DNA of 64,000 nt from Bacillota bacterium (GCA_023429785.1 JAEZDD010000004.1:62001-126000); one strand, 5' to 3'. Positions 1-8,882 are shown, counted from the stretch's first letter. Translations and numbers: made by a program. The notes: generated from the letters alone by a model not told the origin.

Positions 1-94
1 CGTCAACAAGCTGAAGCTTCCCATGTTGAAATTTTTTCTTCATATTCTCTTTGACTAATTCTGGATTTGTTCTGATTAACTTAATATCTAACAT
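1..94 (-). CDS. serS: Seryl-tRNA synthetase, N-terminal fragment (runs off the left edge)
   Basis: Only the first 31 codons are in the window; translation begins MLDIKLIRTNPELVKENMKK, the typical start of bacterial SerRS (the N-terminal coiled-coil arm that binds the long variable arm of tRNA-Ser). The ATG at 94 is preceded by AAAGGGG at a good distance. The enzyme charges tRNA-Ser with serine in the cytoplasm; its catalytic domain lies outside the window. It follows parB with a 41-bp gap that contains a parS site, so it may be read through from parA-parB or use a promoter I could not identify. Confidence 0.85.
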   Translation of the reverse strand, partial: MLDIKLIRTNPELVKENMKKKFQHGKLQLVD

Positions 95-117
95 TTATAT
101 TCCCCTTTAGCTATTTT

Positions 118-133
118 TGTTCCACGTGGAACA
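118..133. promoter_or_regulatory. parS: parS centromere site 1 (perfect palindrome)
   Basis: TGTTCCACGTGGAACA is a perfect 16-bp palindrome matching the parS consensus recognised by ParB/Spo0J around its CACGTG core. It lies between parB and serS, within 1.7 kb of parA-parB. Confidence 0.93.
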
Positions 134-135
134 AT

Positions 136-999
136 TTATACATCCTTTTCAAACAGCTTTGCGAGCGCTGTTAAATCATCTCTGTTATAAAACTCAATTT
201 GGATAATCCCCTTGTTCCTTGACTGGCTGACGGTGACCTTTCGGCCCAGCTCCTGATTGAGCGCCAGCTCAACCTCTTTATAATATGAGTCAGTCAGCTC
301 GGCTTTTTTCTTCCCGTCAGACTTTTTCTTCTCGGGATTGTTCACAAGCTTAGCGCATAGCTTTTCAAGATTTCGAACAGTCAGCATATCGTCCTTGCAC
401 TCGTTTGCTATTTCAAGCCTTAGCTCCTCATTTTCTATTCCGGCGAGAACCTTGGCATGTCCTATCGTGATTTCGCCCTTTCTGAGCATTTCCTTGATAG
501 GCTGCTGAAGCTTTAATGCTCTTAGGCAGTTCGCGACAACCGAACGTGACTTCCCGACAATTTTCGAAACCTGCTCCTGGGTCATGTCGTATGTGTCAAT
601 AAGCTCCTGATAGCCAAGCGCCTCCTCAATCGGGTTGAGATTTTCTCTTTGGAGGTTTTCGATTAAGGCAACCTGCATCGTTTCGCTGTCTGAAAGCTCC
701 CTGATATTAACAGGAACCTCTTCAAGCCCGAGCATTCTGCAAGCACGCCATCTTCTCTCTCCGGCGACAATCTGATAATTCCCATTCGGTAAAGGTCTGA
801 CCAGCAAAGGTTGCAGCAAGCCGTGCTGTTTAATAGAATCCGCCAGCGTTGTAATCGCTTCGTCGTCAAAATCCATACGCGGCTGAGATTTATTTGGTTC
901 AATTTCGGATATTCTTAAAGTCAGTGATGAGCTTGATTCAGCCGAATTGTCAAAAAACAGTGCGTCCATACCCATTCCAAGCCCTAGTTTTTTTGCCAT
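136..999 (-). CDS. parB: Chromosome partitioning protein ParB (Spo0J)
   Basis: ParB is a CTP-dependent DNA clamp that loads at parS, spreads along the origin region and works with ParA to segregate origins; in Firmicutes it also recruits SMC. The 287-residue protein shows the N-terminal CTP-binding ParB domain (GERR at residues 80-83, ENLQREN at 114-120), a helix-turn-helix near 139-162 (MTQEQVSKIVGKSRSVVANC) and a C-terminal dimerisation region. Its ATG overlaps the parA stop codon by one base, so the two genes are translationally coupled. The adjacency to parA and to parS sites makes this the Spo0J orthologue rather than the Noc paralogue encoded at 1928-2749. Confidence 0.97.
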   Translation of the reverse strand: MAKKLGLGMGMDALFFDNSAESSSSLTLRISEIEPNKSQPRMDFDDEAITTLADSIKQHGLLQPLLVRPLPNGNYQIVAGERRWRACRMLGLEEVPVNIRELSDSETMQVALIENLQRENLNPIEEALGYQELIDTYDMTQEQVSKIVGKSRSVVANCLRALKLQQPIKEMLRKGEITIGHAKVLAGIENEELRLEIANECKDDMLTVRNLEKLCAKLVNNPEKKKSDGKKKAELTDSYYKEVELALNQELGRKVTVSQSRNKGIIQIEFYNRDDLTALAKLFEKDV

Positions 1000-1796
1000 T
1001 AAACTAATCCCCCTATCAGCTTCTTCTTTAATTTGTTTTCACGAGCTAAAAATTCTTCGCAGAATTGCTCATATGCTTCCGCGCCCTTTGAATTTGAATC
1101 ATAATATATTACAGGCTTCCCGAAGCTTGGCGCCTCTGAGAGCGTAACATTTCTCGGTATAACTGTGTCATAAATTTTCTTCGGGAAGTGCTTTTTCACC
1201 TCAGAAACAACGTGCGAGGTGAGATTGTATCTACCCACGAACATTGTGAAAAGAATGCCCTCAACATCAATGTTCGGACTATAATGGTCACGAACTCTTT
1301 TAATCGTGTCGTTGAGCTGTGTCAGCCCCTCAAGTGAATAGAACTCGCATTGAAGCGGAATAAGCACACTGTCACATGAAGCGAGTGCATTCAATGTTAA
1401 CATACTGAGCGATGGCGGGCAGTCGATTAATATATAATCATAATTCTGCTTTATCGCGAGAACCTGCATTTTCAGCCTTTGAATCCTGTTGTCGAGAGTA
1501 GAAAGCTCGATTTCAGCACCAGCCAGCTTCTGAGCAGAGGTGACAATGTCAAGATTTTTAAAGGCCGTTTGTATAATTGCCTCGTGAATCCTGCATGAGC
1601 CGATTATTGTCTCATAAACCGTGTTTACCACTGTTTTCTTGCGGATTCCTAGCCCTGTAGTCGTGTTCCCCTGTGCGTCAATGTCTATAACCAAAACCTT
1701 AAAACCCCTAGCTCCCAAGGAAGCCGCAAGGTTCACACAGGTTGTTGACTTCCCAACGCCACCCTTTTGATTCGAAATAGCTATTACTTTCCCCAT
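999..1796 (-). CDS. parA: Chromosome partitioning ATPase ParA (Soj)
   Basis: This is a deviant-Walker (MinD/ParA class) ATPase that dimerises on DNA with ATP, is stimulated by ParB, and in Bacillus also regulates DnaA. Visible motifs are Walker A' KGGVGKST at residues 11-18, the Walker A-prime aspartate stretch VIDIDAQGN near 37-45, and LIDCPPSLS of the Walker B region. The 265-residue length is normal for chromosomal Soj, with no N-terminal DNA-binding extension as found in plasmid type Ia ParA. A good RBS (GGAGG) lies just upstream of the ATG. A separate promoter at 1831-1858 drives parA-parB. Confidence 0.97.
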   Translation of the reverse strand: MGKVIAISNQKGGVGKSTTCVNLAASLGARGFKVLVIDIDAQGNTTTGLGIRKKTVVNTVYETIIGSCRIHEAIIQTAFKNLDIVTSAQKLAGAEIELSTLDNRIQRLKMQVLAIKQNYDYILIDCPPSLSMLTLNALASCDSVLIPLQCEFYSLEGLTQLNDTIKRVRDHYSPNIDVEGILFTMFVGRYNLTSHVVSEVKKHFPKKIYDTVIPRNVTLSEAPSFGKPVIYYDSNSKGAEAYEQFCEEFLARENKLKKKLIGGLV

Positions 1797-1830
1797 AATA
1801 TCCTCCGTTCGGTAATAATGTGATGTTTTT

Positions 1831-1858
1831 ATTATAACATTAAAAATGGAAAAAGCAA
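1831..1858 (-). promoter_or_regulatory. Sigma-A-type promoter of parA-parB
   Basis: On the minus strand TTGCTT (1853-1858) and TATAAT (1831-1836) are separated by 16 bp, 35 bp upstream of the parA ATG. It lies just downstream of a parS site (1874-1889), so ParB bound there could influence transcription. Confidence 0.75.
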
Positions 1859-1873
1859 ATAGTTTTTAAAAAA

Positions 1874-1889
1874 TGTTCCACGTGGAACA
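1874..1889. promoter_or_regulatory. parS: parS centromere site 2 (perfect palindrome)
   Basis: This is a second exact TGTTCCACGTGGAACA, between noc and parA. It sits immediately upstream of the parA -35 box and at the end of the noc terminator T-tract. Confidence 0.93.
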
Positions 1890-1918
1890 AAAAAACTTGC
1901 AGATTTTCACCTGCAAGT
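1888..1918 (-). terminator. Intrinsic terminator after noc
   Basis: On the minus strand an 8-bp stem (ACTTGCAG/CTGCAAGT, 1895-1902 and 1911-1918) is followed by a run of T, directly behind the noc stop codon. It separates noc transcription from parA-parB. Confidence 0.85.
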
Positions 1919-1927
1919 AGTTTAATT

Positions 1928-2749
1928 TTAATTATTTGGAGTGTTGACGGGTATGCGGATTACATATTCTATGTACTCATCGTTTTGTATTTTCCTTGCG
2001 TCAGCGGGAACGCCCGCCATTTTCACAGTTTCAACCGCTCGGTTAATCGTATTCATGAAAAGCTTCACGTCGCGAAGCAAGACGGCTCGCTTCTTGAAAT
2101 TCTCCCTCTCCTTCTCCGTTGAAATGACATGCTCGATATATCCTTCGGTTTTCTCAACGTTAAGCTGGTGCTTCCCGACCTTTTCTATTACCTCCAGCCT
2201 CTGGTCAACATCCTTTACCCTAAGAAGCGCCCTGGCGTGACGTTCAGTCAGCTTAAAGCTAATTATCTGTTCCCGTTCTTCTTCAGACAGCTTTAAAAGC
2301 CTCAGCTTGTTCGCTATTGTTGACTGAGCCATTCCGAGCCGAAGCGCAGCATCCTCCTGCGTCATTCCATAAAGCTCAATCAGCTGTGAAATCGCAAAGG
2401 CTTCATCAAAATAGGATAAGTCCTCACGCTGAATATTTTCGACGAGTGCGAGAAGCGCGGAATTTCTCTCGTTGACATCAATAACTATGCACGGAACAAC
2501 CGGCAAGCCGAGAAGCCGACACGCCCTTAGCCTTCTCTCCCCCGAAATCAGCTCATAGCAATTATCGCTTCGCCTGACTGTGAGCGGTTGGAGGACGCCG
2601 TTTTGCTTAATGCTTTCAGCAAGAAGGCGAAGCTGCCTATCGTCGAAATTTTTGCGTGGCTGATTTGGATTAGGGTAAATTTCGTTGATTGGGATTTCAA
2701 GAACCTTGTTCACAGTTTTTTCCTTTGTCATACCAAAAAAAGCAGCCAT
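1928..2749 (-). CDS. noc: ParB-family nucleoid occlusion protein (Noc-like)
   Basis: This is a second ParB-fold protein, 273 residues, with GERRLRACR from residue 70, ENIQRED near 104 and a helix-turn-helix at about 129-152 (MTQEDAALRLGMAQSTIANK). The position between rsmG and parA is that of Noc in Bacillus, where Noc blocks FtsZ assembly over the nucleoid. The short start MAAFFGMTKEK resembles the amphipathic membrane-targeting helix of Noc. I saw no copy of the Bacillus Noc-binding palindrome ATTTCCCGGGAAAT in the window, so its sites may lie elsewhere or differ. A second chromosomal ParB is the alternative reading. Confidence 0.88.
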   Translation of the reverse strand: MAAFFGMTKEKTVNKVLEIPINEIYPNPNQPRKNFDDRQLRLLAESIKQNGVLQPLTVRRSDNCYELISGERRLRACRLLGLPVVPCIVIDVNERNSALLALVENIQREDLSYFDEAFAISQLIELYGMTQEDAALRLGMAQSTIANKLRLLKLSEEEREQIISFKLTERHARALLRVKDVDQRLEVIEKVGKHQLNVEKTEGYIEHVISTEKERENFKKRAVLLRDVKLFMNTINRAVETVKMAGVPADARKIQNDEYIEYVIRIPVNTPNN

Positions 2750-2788
2750 GAAAACTCTCCTTTCTGTGCTTGTCCTTAATATATACTA

Positions 2789-2817
2789 AGTATAGCACCT
2801 CTAGGAAATTATTTCCA
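2789..2817 (-). promoter_or_regulatory. Possible promoter of noc (extended -10)
   Basis: On the minus strand TGCTATACT forms an extended -10 (core 2789-2794), 17 bp from a weak -35 TGGAAA (2812-2817). It lies in the rsmG-noc gap. Confidence 0.45.
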
Positions 2818-2875
2818 CAGCTTTTCAAGCTCCTTTTTTGACAATCTAACTTATTATCTTACACCATAAAATATT

Positions 2876-3589
2876 TTATAGTGGCTTTTTTGTCATTTGG
2901 CCTTTATTCCTTGGGTATTTTAAAGGAGATTGCGATATCTTTTTTACTACCACAAGTGTTCTGCCGTCACCGTTGGGGAGCTTATAGCTTTCGCTTTTTA
3001 TAAGCTTCCCCCCTAAAATTGAAATTGCACCGGTTGCTTTTTCAACCTCCTCAAGTCCGTTTGAGCCTTTTAATGAAACGAAAATGCCACCAACCTTAAC
3101 AAAAGGCAGGCAATATTCGCATAGCTCGGGGAGAGCAGCGACAGCACGAGCGGTAGCAACATCGAATTTCTCGCGATACTGAGAAAGCTGCCCCGCCTCC
3201 TCAGCTCTTGCATGGACACAATCTGCATTCAGCTCCAGCGTGTCGGAAACCTTTTTTAGAAAATTCACTCTTTTGTTAAGGCTATCGAGGAGGGTAATTT
3301 CAATCCCCTCTTTGATAATTTTCAGCGGAATAGCCGGGAAGCCAGCCCCCGTCCCGACATCAATAATTTTCGCCCCGTCGGGAATTTCAAGAGATATAAA
3401 AGGATAAATACTGTCGAAAAAATGCTTGACCGAAATGCCGTAAGGGTCCAAAATCGCAGTTAGGTTGCAGCGCTCGTTCCATTCCACCAGCAATTTTGAA
3501 TAGGCTGATAGCTTATCGTACTGTGCGTCGCTTATGCTCATGCCGTTATCGGAGAAAAGCGAAAGAAACTCCTGTTTTTCTAAAATCAT
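2876..3589 (-). CDS. rsmG: 16S rRNA (guanine-527-N7)-methyltransferase RsmG
   Basis: RsmG (GidB) uses S-adenosylmethionine to methylate N7 of G527 in 16S rRNA. The 237-residue protein has the SAM motif IIDVGTGAGFP at about residues 75-85, followed by IPLKI, and ATARAVAALPEL, which is characteristic of the family. Its first codons overlap the mnmG stop by 4 bp (3586-3589), so it is coupled to mnmG. Loss of RsmG gives low-level streptomycin resistance in other species. The C-terminal tail after the catalytic core is basic and likely binds RNA. Confidence 0.97.
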   Translation of the reverse strand: MILEKQEFLSLFSDNGMSISDAQYDKLSAYSKLLVEWNERCNLTAILDPYGISVKHFFDSIYPFISLEIPDGAKIIDVGTGAGFPAIPLKIIKEGIEITLLDSLNKRVNFLKKVSDTLELNADCVHARAEEAGQLSQYREKFDVATARAVAALPELCEYCLPFVKVGGIFVSLKGSNGLEEVEKATGAISILGGKLIKSESYKLPNGDGRTLVVVKKISQSPLKYPRNKGQMTKKPL

Positions 3590-5463
3590 CTGTTTCTCCC
3601 CCTTTGTTCAAGCCAGATTAATAAAACGGAAATATCCGCCGGGGTCACCCCCGAAATTCTCGAAGCTTGACCGACGCTGAGCGGTTTTATTTTATTCAGC
3701 TTTTCAATTGCCTCAAGACGAAGCCCCTTAATCAGCTTATATTCAATATTGTCCTCGAGCTTTTTAACCTCAAGCTTTTTCATCGCATTCACCGAGTCAA
3801 GCTGGATGGCGATATACCCCTCATACTTAATCGTCAGCTCAACCTGTTCCCGAACTTCGAATGAAAGCTCAGGGCGAGCCGGGTCAAAGCGAGCGGTTGC
3901 GTCATAGGAAACCTGCGGTCGCCGAATCAGCTCGGCGAGCTTTATCCCTGTTGAAAGTCGTGATGTCCCGACACATTCAAGATAATCATTCAGCTCATTT
4001 GTCGGCGACATATTAAGCTTCCAGAGGCGTGATACCTCCGCCTTGATTTCCTCCTGCTTAGTCAGAAGATGCTGATAACGCTCTTCGCTAATCAGCCCGA
4101 TTCTATATCCAATCGGCGTCAGCCTCTCGTCAGCATTGTCCTGACGGAGAAGAAGACGGTATTCGCTTCGAGAGGTGAGCATTCGATACGGGTCGGAACA
4201 GCCTTTCGTGACAAGGTCGTCGATTAGCGTCCCGATATAAGATGACGCTCTGTCGAGAATCAAGCTCCCCTTCCCCTGAATTTTCAAGGCGGCATTTATT
4301 CCGGCGACAAGCCCCTGAGCCGCAGCTTCCTCATATCCCGAGGTTCCGTTGAATTGTCCGGCGCCGTACAAACCAGAAACCGCCTTGAATTCCAAGGTCG
4401 GCAAAAGCTCGGTCGGGTCACAGCAATCATATTCAATGGCATAGGCGTTTCGCATTATTTCAACACGCTCAAGCCCCTTGATTGTCCTCAAGAATTTAAT
4501 CTGAACATCCTCGGGCAAGGAGGTCGACATCCCCTGTAAGTAATATTCATCGGTGTCAAGTCCCATCGGCTCAATAAAAAGCTGGTGACGAGGCTTGTCT
4601 GCGAAGCGAACAATTTTATCCTCAATGCTTGGACAATATCGTGGCCCAACTCCCTCTATATTTCCAGAATACATTGCGGAGCGGTGAATATTTTCTTTTA
4701 TAACCCTATGTGTGTTTTCATTGGTATACGCAATGTAGCAGGAAACCTTGTTCTCAAGCTTCTCTTTGTTGTCAAAGGAAAAAGCAACAATCTCATCATC
4801 GCCCTCCTGTTTTTCGAGAAGGTCGAAGTCAATGCTCCTTTTGTGAACTCGAGCCGGCGTTCCCGTTTTAAACCGTCTTAAAGTGACGCCCAGCTTTCTA
4901 ATGCTGTCTGATAAAAATAAGGCTGGATTGGTTGAATCGGGTCCGCTCTGATAATTCACATTTCCAACGTGAATCAGCCCGTTTAGATATGTCCCCGAGG
5001 CGATAACGACAGAGCGCACTTTATATCGTGCATTGATTCGTGTCACAACTTCACATACAGCGCCCGCCTCAGCTTTTATTTCAACAATTTCAGCCTGCTT
5101 AACATCGAGATTGCTCTGACCCTCGACAACCTGCTTCATATAAGTGTGAAACCTCATCCTGTCCGCCTGAACTCGGAGCGAGTGAACGGCGGGACCTTTG
5201 CCCCTGTTCAGAATTCGGCTCTGAAGAAAAGTCCTGTCAGCCGCCTTCCCCATTTCGCCGCCGAGTGCATCAATCTCACGGACAAGGTGACCCTTCGCTG
5301 TCCCGCCGATTGAAGGGTTGCAGGGCATATTTGAAATCCCGTCGAGTGTAATAGTGAACAGCACAGTCCGGCATCCCAGTCGTGCGCTGGCGAGTGCAGC
5401 CTCGACTCCGGCATGACCGGCACCTATTACCGCAACGTCATATTCACCTAAATATTCGTTCAT
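3586..5463 (-). CDS. mnmG: tRNA uridine-5-carboxymethylaminomethyl modification enzyme MnmG (GidA)
   Basis: MnmG is the FAD/NADH-dependent partner of MnmE that installs the cmnm5 group on the wobble uridine of several tRNAs. The dinucleotide-binding motif GAGHAG lies near the N-terminus, followed by the family signatures CNPSIGGTAKGHLVREIDAL and GTSGYEEAAAQG. Four in-frame ATGs lie close together; I chose the fourth, because AAGGA sits 9 nt upstream of it and directly abuts the first. This gives 625 residues, the usual length. The gene follows mnmE with only a parS site between them, so the two modification partners are co-oriented and probably co-transcribed. Confidence 0.97.
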   Translation of the reverse strand: MNEYLGEYDVAVIGAGHAGVEAALASARLGCRTVLFTITLDGISNMPCNPSIGGTAKGHLVREIDALGGEMGKAADRTFLQSRILNRGKGPAVHSLRVQADRMRFHTYMKQVVEGQSNLDVKQAEIVEIKAEAGAVCEVVTRINARYKVRSVVIASGTYLNGLIHVGNVNYQSGPDSTNPALFLSDSIRKLGVTLRRFKTGTPARVHKRSIDFDLLEKQEGDDEIVAFSFDNKEKLENKVSCYIAYTNENTHRVIKENIHRSAMYSGNIEGVGPRYCPSIEDKIVRFADKPRHQLFIEPMGLDTDEYYLQGMSTSLPEDVQIKFLRTIKGLERVEIMRNAYAIEYDCCDPTELLPTLEFKAVSGLYGAGQFNGTSGYEEAAAQGLVAGINAALKIQGKGSLILDRASSYIGTLIDDLVTKGCSDPYRMLTSRSEYRLLLRQDNADERLTPIGYRIGLISEERYQHLLTKQEEIKAEVSRLWKLNMSPTNELNDYLECVGTSRLSTGIKLAELIRRPQVSYDATARFDPARPELSFEVREQVELTIKYEGYIAIQLDSVNAMKKLEVKKLEDNIEYKLIKGLRLEAIEKLNKIKPLSVGQASRISGVTPADISVLLIWLEQRGRNR

Positions 5464-5483
5464 TATCATCATTCCTTAAAAAT

Positions 5484-5499
5484 TGTTCCACGTGGAACA
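5484..5499. promoter_or_regulatory. parS: parS centromere site 3 (perfect palindrome)
   Basis: This third exact TGTTCCACGTGGAACA fills the space between the mnmG start and the mnmE stop codon (5500). Confidence 0.93.
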
Positions 5500-6861
5500 T
5501 TACTTGCCCACACAAAAGCGAGAGAAAACATCGTTTACCACTGCCTCAGTTGCTTTTTCGCCTGTCAGCTCTAATAGAGCGTTCGCCCCCTCGTCTATTA
5601 AAACCGTCACGGCGTCATAGGTTTCGCCGCTCGTCAAAGTCACTAGTGCTTTTTCGAGTGAAGCCTTAGCGTTCTCAATACAGCCGCGCTGTCTCTCGTT
5701 TGTTATCACTCCGGCATTCGCGTCAAACTGATTGATTTTAAAAAGCTCCTCAAGGGAAGAAATCAACTCACCCTGTCCAAAATTTTCCTTAGCTGAAATT
5801 TCTATCACAAGCTTAAATTTGTCTTTGAGAAAATCCTTGTCGAGCTTTTGCTCAAGGTCTGACTTATTGATAACAGCAACGCTTGGCTTGTCCTTGATTT
5901 TTTCGACAATATCAAAATCCTCTTTTGACAGCTCACTCGAGTTGTCAAAAACAGCGATAATCAAATCCGACTCGTTCAATTTTTTAAAGGCAAGTGATAC
6001 ACCGACGCCCTCGACGGTATCGGTCGTTTCATGAATTCCGGCTGTGTCAGAAAGTCTGAGGACGAGGTCGCCGAGCCTCACCGACTCCTCGACGATATCT
6101 CTTGTCGTTCCGGCGATATCGGTTACAATACTTCGCTCAAAGCCCAGAAGCATATTCATTAATGTAGATTTCCCAACATTTGGCTTTCCGATAATTACAG
6201 TGTTGATTCCCTCGCGGAGAATACGCCCCGTGTCATAGCTCTCGAGCAAAAGGTTGAGTTGTCCCAAGACATCGTGCAGGGAATTCTCAAAGGTTTCGTA
6301 TTCGATTTCGGGGAGGTCCTCCTCCGGATAATCAACCCACGCGGCCAGCTCACCGAGGATAGAAACAAGCTTATCCGTCATTGCCTTAATTCGAGAAAAC
6401 AAAATCCCCTCATGAGCCGAAACGGCGCTCCTGTGAGACTGCTCACCCTGAGCCATTATCATATCCATGACAGCCTCCGCCTGAGTTAGCGAAAGCTTCC
6501 CGTTTAAAAATGCTCGCTTTGTGAATTCGCCGGCCTCGGCGGGCTTCGCACCGCTTGAGATTATCGCACGAAGAACCTGCTTTGTGACATACAACCCGCC
6601 ATGGCAGGAAATTTCACAGACATTCTCACCGGTGAAACTTTTTGGCGCACGAAAAACAGTGAGTATACCCTCGTCGATTTCTTCACCGTTAAAAACAACC
6701 TTCCCAAAACAACAGGTATACCCGCCCATTTTTTCAACAGCTTTTGTCGAAAAAGGTTGAAAGATTTTCGCTGCAATTTCAATTGACTTTTCCCCGGAAA
6801 TTCTTATCACAGACAAGCCGCCGACAGCATTCGGGGTTGATATAGCACATATTGTACTCAT
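5500..6861 (-). CDS. mnmE: tRNA modification GTPase MnmE (TrmE)
   Basis: MnmE is a dimeric GTPase that acts with MnmG on the tRNA wobble uridine. The start at 6861 (MSTICAISTPNAVGG) is preferred over an upstream in-frame codon because GGAGG lies just before it and the conserved N-terminus begins there. The N-terminal formyl-THF-binding domain is followed by the helical domain and a G domain with G1 GKPNVGKS (about 225-232), a DTAGI G3 motif and NKSD. The protein ends in FCVGK, carrying the invariant C-terminal CxGK cysteine. Length is 453 residues, normal for the family. Confidence 0.97.
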   Translation of the reverse strand: MSTICAISTPNAVGGLSVIRISGEKSIEIAAKIFQPFSTKAVEKMGGYTCCFGKVVFNGEEIDEGILTVFRAPKSFTGENVCEISCHGGLYVTKQVLRAIISSGAKPAEAGEFTKRAFLNGKLSLTQAEAVMDMIMAQGEQSHRSAVSAHEGILFSRIKAMTDKLVSILGELAAWVDYPEEDLPEIEYETFENSLHDVLGQLNLLLESYDTGRILREGINTVIIGKPNVGKSTLMNMLLGFERSIVTDIAGTTRDIVEESVRLGDLVLRLSDTAGIHETTDTVEGVGVSLAFKKLNESDLIIAVFDNSSELSKEDFDIVEKIKDKPSVAVINKSDLEQKLDKDFLKDKFKLVIEISAKENFGQGELISSLEELFKINQFDANAGVITNERQRGCIENAKASLEKALVTLTSGETYDAVTVLIDEGANALLELTGEKATEAVVNDVFSRFCVGK

Positions 6862-6870
6862 AATTCCTCC

Positions 6871-6908
6871 AAAATCAAATAAAACGAGCATACCTCACAG
6901 TATGCTCG
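6871..6908 (-). terminator. Intrinsic terminator after jag
   Basis: On the minus strand an 8-bp stem (CGAGCATA/TATGCTCG, 6885-6892 and 6901-6908) is followed by TTTTATTTGATTTT. It separates the rpmH-jag transcript from mnmE-mnmG-rsmG; partial read-through probably supplies mnmE, because no clear promoter lies in the 57-bp gap. Confidence 0.8.
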
Positions 6909-6918
6909 CAATGCATTA

Positions 6919-7707
6919 CTAAAACTCAATCTTTGAGTATAGCCCTGATGTGAGGTTATCCTCTGGTCGTGGCTTTTTATAATCCTTTTCGAAAGACGTT
7001 TTAAAATCAAAGGTCTTTCTCTTTGGCTCCGGCTGCTGCTGTCTGCTGTTATCACGGTTATTGCTAAAGCCCGGCTTTCTTTCAGGTCTTTTAACCGTTG
7101 ATGAAATAATGACCTTTCGGTATGGCTCTTCGCCTGTAGAACGTGATGAAACACCCTGTATCTCAGAAACGGCGGCATGAATAATTCTTCTCTCATAGGG
7201 ATTCATTGGCTCAAGAGCAGTTGAACGACCCGACTTGACAACATTCTTCGCAATTTTTGCAGCGAGGCTTTCAAGCTGGCTTTTTCTCTTTTCGCGATAG
7301 TTACAGGTATCAAGGCTGATTCTGAAAAAATCCTTATCGCCCTTGTTAGAAACGAGTGAGGTGAGGTATTGAAGTGAATCTAGTGCCTCTCCCCTTTTCC
7401 CGATTATAGCATCGCAGGAATCCCCCACAATATTAATTGAAGCGCCGTTTTCAGTTTCACTAATTTTAAAATCAAAATCAGAAATACCCATTTTTTCGAG
7501 AATATTTCTAAGATAGTTCACAGCAAGCTCGAGCTTTGTCGGCTCATAGGAGGCCTCAACCTTAGCATCGCCCTTACTTTTTCCGAACAAAGTTTTTTTA
7601 GGTTCTTCGATTACACTAAAAGTAATTCTCGAAACATCAATGCCAAATTCTATAACAGCTAATTGCTTAGCCTCGTCGACGGTTTTGCCAACAAAAACTT
7701 GTTTCAT
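6919..7707 (-). CDS. jag: RNA-binding protein Jag/KhpB (Jag_N, KH, R3H domains)
   Basis: KhpB partners with KhpA as a cytoplasmic RNA chaperone linked to cell elongation and division in Firmicutes. The 262-residue protein has the Jag N-terminal domain (VGKTVDEAKQLAVIEFG), a KH domain with IIGKRGEALDSLQYLTS near residues 115-131, and an R3H domain ending in the RKVII region near 205. A charged, low-complexity tail rich in Arg, Lys, Gln and Pro follows (about 208-262). The placement directly behind yidC is conserved across Firmicutes. GGAGG precedes the ATG. Confidence 0.95.
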   Translation of the reverse strand: MKQVFVGKTVDEAKQLAVIEFGIDVSRITFSVIEEPKKTLFGKSKGDAKVEASYEPTKLELAVNYLRNILEKMGISDFDFKISETENGASINIVGDSCDAIIGKRGEALDSLQYLTSLVSNKGDKDFFRISLDTCNYREKRKSQLESLAAKIAKNVVKSGRSTALEPMNPYERRIIHAAVSEIQGVSSRSTGEEPYRKVIISSTVKRPERKPGFSNNRDNSRQQQPEPKRKTFDFKTSFEKDYKKPRPEDNLTSGLYSKIEF

Positions 7708-7725
7708 TAAAAACCCTCCAATAAA

Positions 7726-8835
7726 TTAATCGAGATTATCGTCATAAGTTTCGCCGTATTTTTCAGCCATACGTCTTCTCGCATCATTGAGCTTCTGACG
7801 TTGAGCTTCCTTAGCCTCTGACTTTGAAAGCTTATCAACATTTGCAAAGTCTTCATCCACAGCTTTTGAAGACACAGACACAGGCTTTGTCCCATTTTTC
7901 TGAGCCTGTTGTGCATCAAGCGCACGCTGATAGAAGCTTGGCTTGCTTGCCTTTTTCTTCTTTTTCTTTGCAACAATTAATGCGACTCTCTCCGGAGTAT
8001 AAATCCTGTACAGAAGGATTGATTGAAGAAGTGAGAAAACTGATGAGAAAATCCAGTATAGACCAACTCCCGCCGGAACCTGGAAAGCGAATACTGCCGA
8101 GAAGATAGGCATGATATATAGCATTGCGTTCATGCCAGCGCCCATTTGCTGAGCGGATGGATTAGTTTTCTTTGACTTGTATTGTGTGTATATTGTTAAG
8201 CCTAGGTTTGCGATAAATGAAATGATAGGAATCAATACAAGAATGCTGGCAAATGTAGGAACATCGCCCACCGGCAAGCCGAGGAAGGAATAGTTGAAAT
8301 TCGTTACCTTGTCAACAAAACCAGAGCCAAGGCTGGAAAACATATCAGGTGACTTATGAACAGCATCCATAACAAAAAGCTCAGGACGTGAATGGAAGTT
8401 CGAATTATCAGCAATTCCTTTAAAAGCGTCCTTATTATTGTTAATGATATCAACAGCTTTATTTACAACATCCGAAGAAATGCCCAAAATATGCTTTAAC
8501 GGCTTATAAACAACATCGATAAGTCCGAAAAGAATAGGCATCTGAATTAATAACGGAAGACAGCTGGACATTGGGTTCACGCCCTCTGCGCTATAAAGCT
8601 TCATCATTTCTTCATTATACTTTTCTTTATTGTTGCCATACTTTTTCTTCAGCTGTTCAAGCTTTGGTGAAAACGACGCCATGCTCGCTGTGTTAATCTG
8701 CTGCTTAACAGATAGCGGATACAAAAGCAGCTTAGTCAAAAGGGTGAACAGTATTAACGCAACACCATAGTCCTTGACCAAAACAAAACACCATCTCAAT
8801 ATCCAACCTAATGGGACGGTAATAAAATCAAACAT
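7726..8835 (-). CDS. yidC: Membrane protein insertase YidC/Oxa1/SpoIIIJ family
   Basis: YidC inserts membrane proteins alone or with SecYEG. The 369-residue protein has hydrophobic segments near the N-terminus (LGWILRWCFVLVKDYGVALI and the next) and three more in the core (around residues 85-115, 195-220, 235-280). The conserved positive loop before the second core helix (QQINTASMASFSPKLEQLKK) and the cytoplasmic loop NKEKYNEEMMKLYSAEGVNP are present. There is no large Gram-negative periplasmic domain, but a 60-70 residue hydrophilic insert lies between core helices 2 and 3. No lipobox cysteine is seen at the N-terminus, unlike SpoIIIJ of Bacillus. The C-terminal tail is lysine-rich. Confidence 0.95.
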   Translation of the reverse strand: MFDFITVPLGWILRWCFVLVKDYGVALILFTLLTKLLLYPLSVKQQINTASMASFSPKLEQLKKKYGNNKEKYNEEMMKLYSAEGVNPMSSCLPLLIQMPILFGLIDVVYKPLKHILGISSDVVNKAVDIINNNKDAFKGIADNSNFHSRPELFVMDAVHKSPDMFSSLGSGFVDKVTNFNYSFLGLPVGDVPTFASILVLIPIISFIANLGLTIYTQYKSKKTNPSAQQMGAGMNAMLYIMPIFSAVFAFQVPAGVGLYWIFSSVFSLLQSILLYRIYTPERVALIVAKKKKKKASKPSFYQRALDAQQAQKNGTKPVSVSSKAVDEDFANVDKLSKSEAKEAQRQKLNDARRRMAEKYGETYDDNLD

Positions 8836-8882
8836 TTAAAATCCTCCTGCATTATGCATATGATTATATTCATAGCAAAAAG

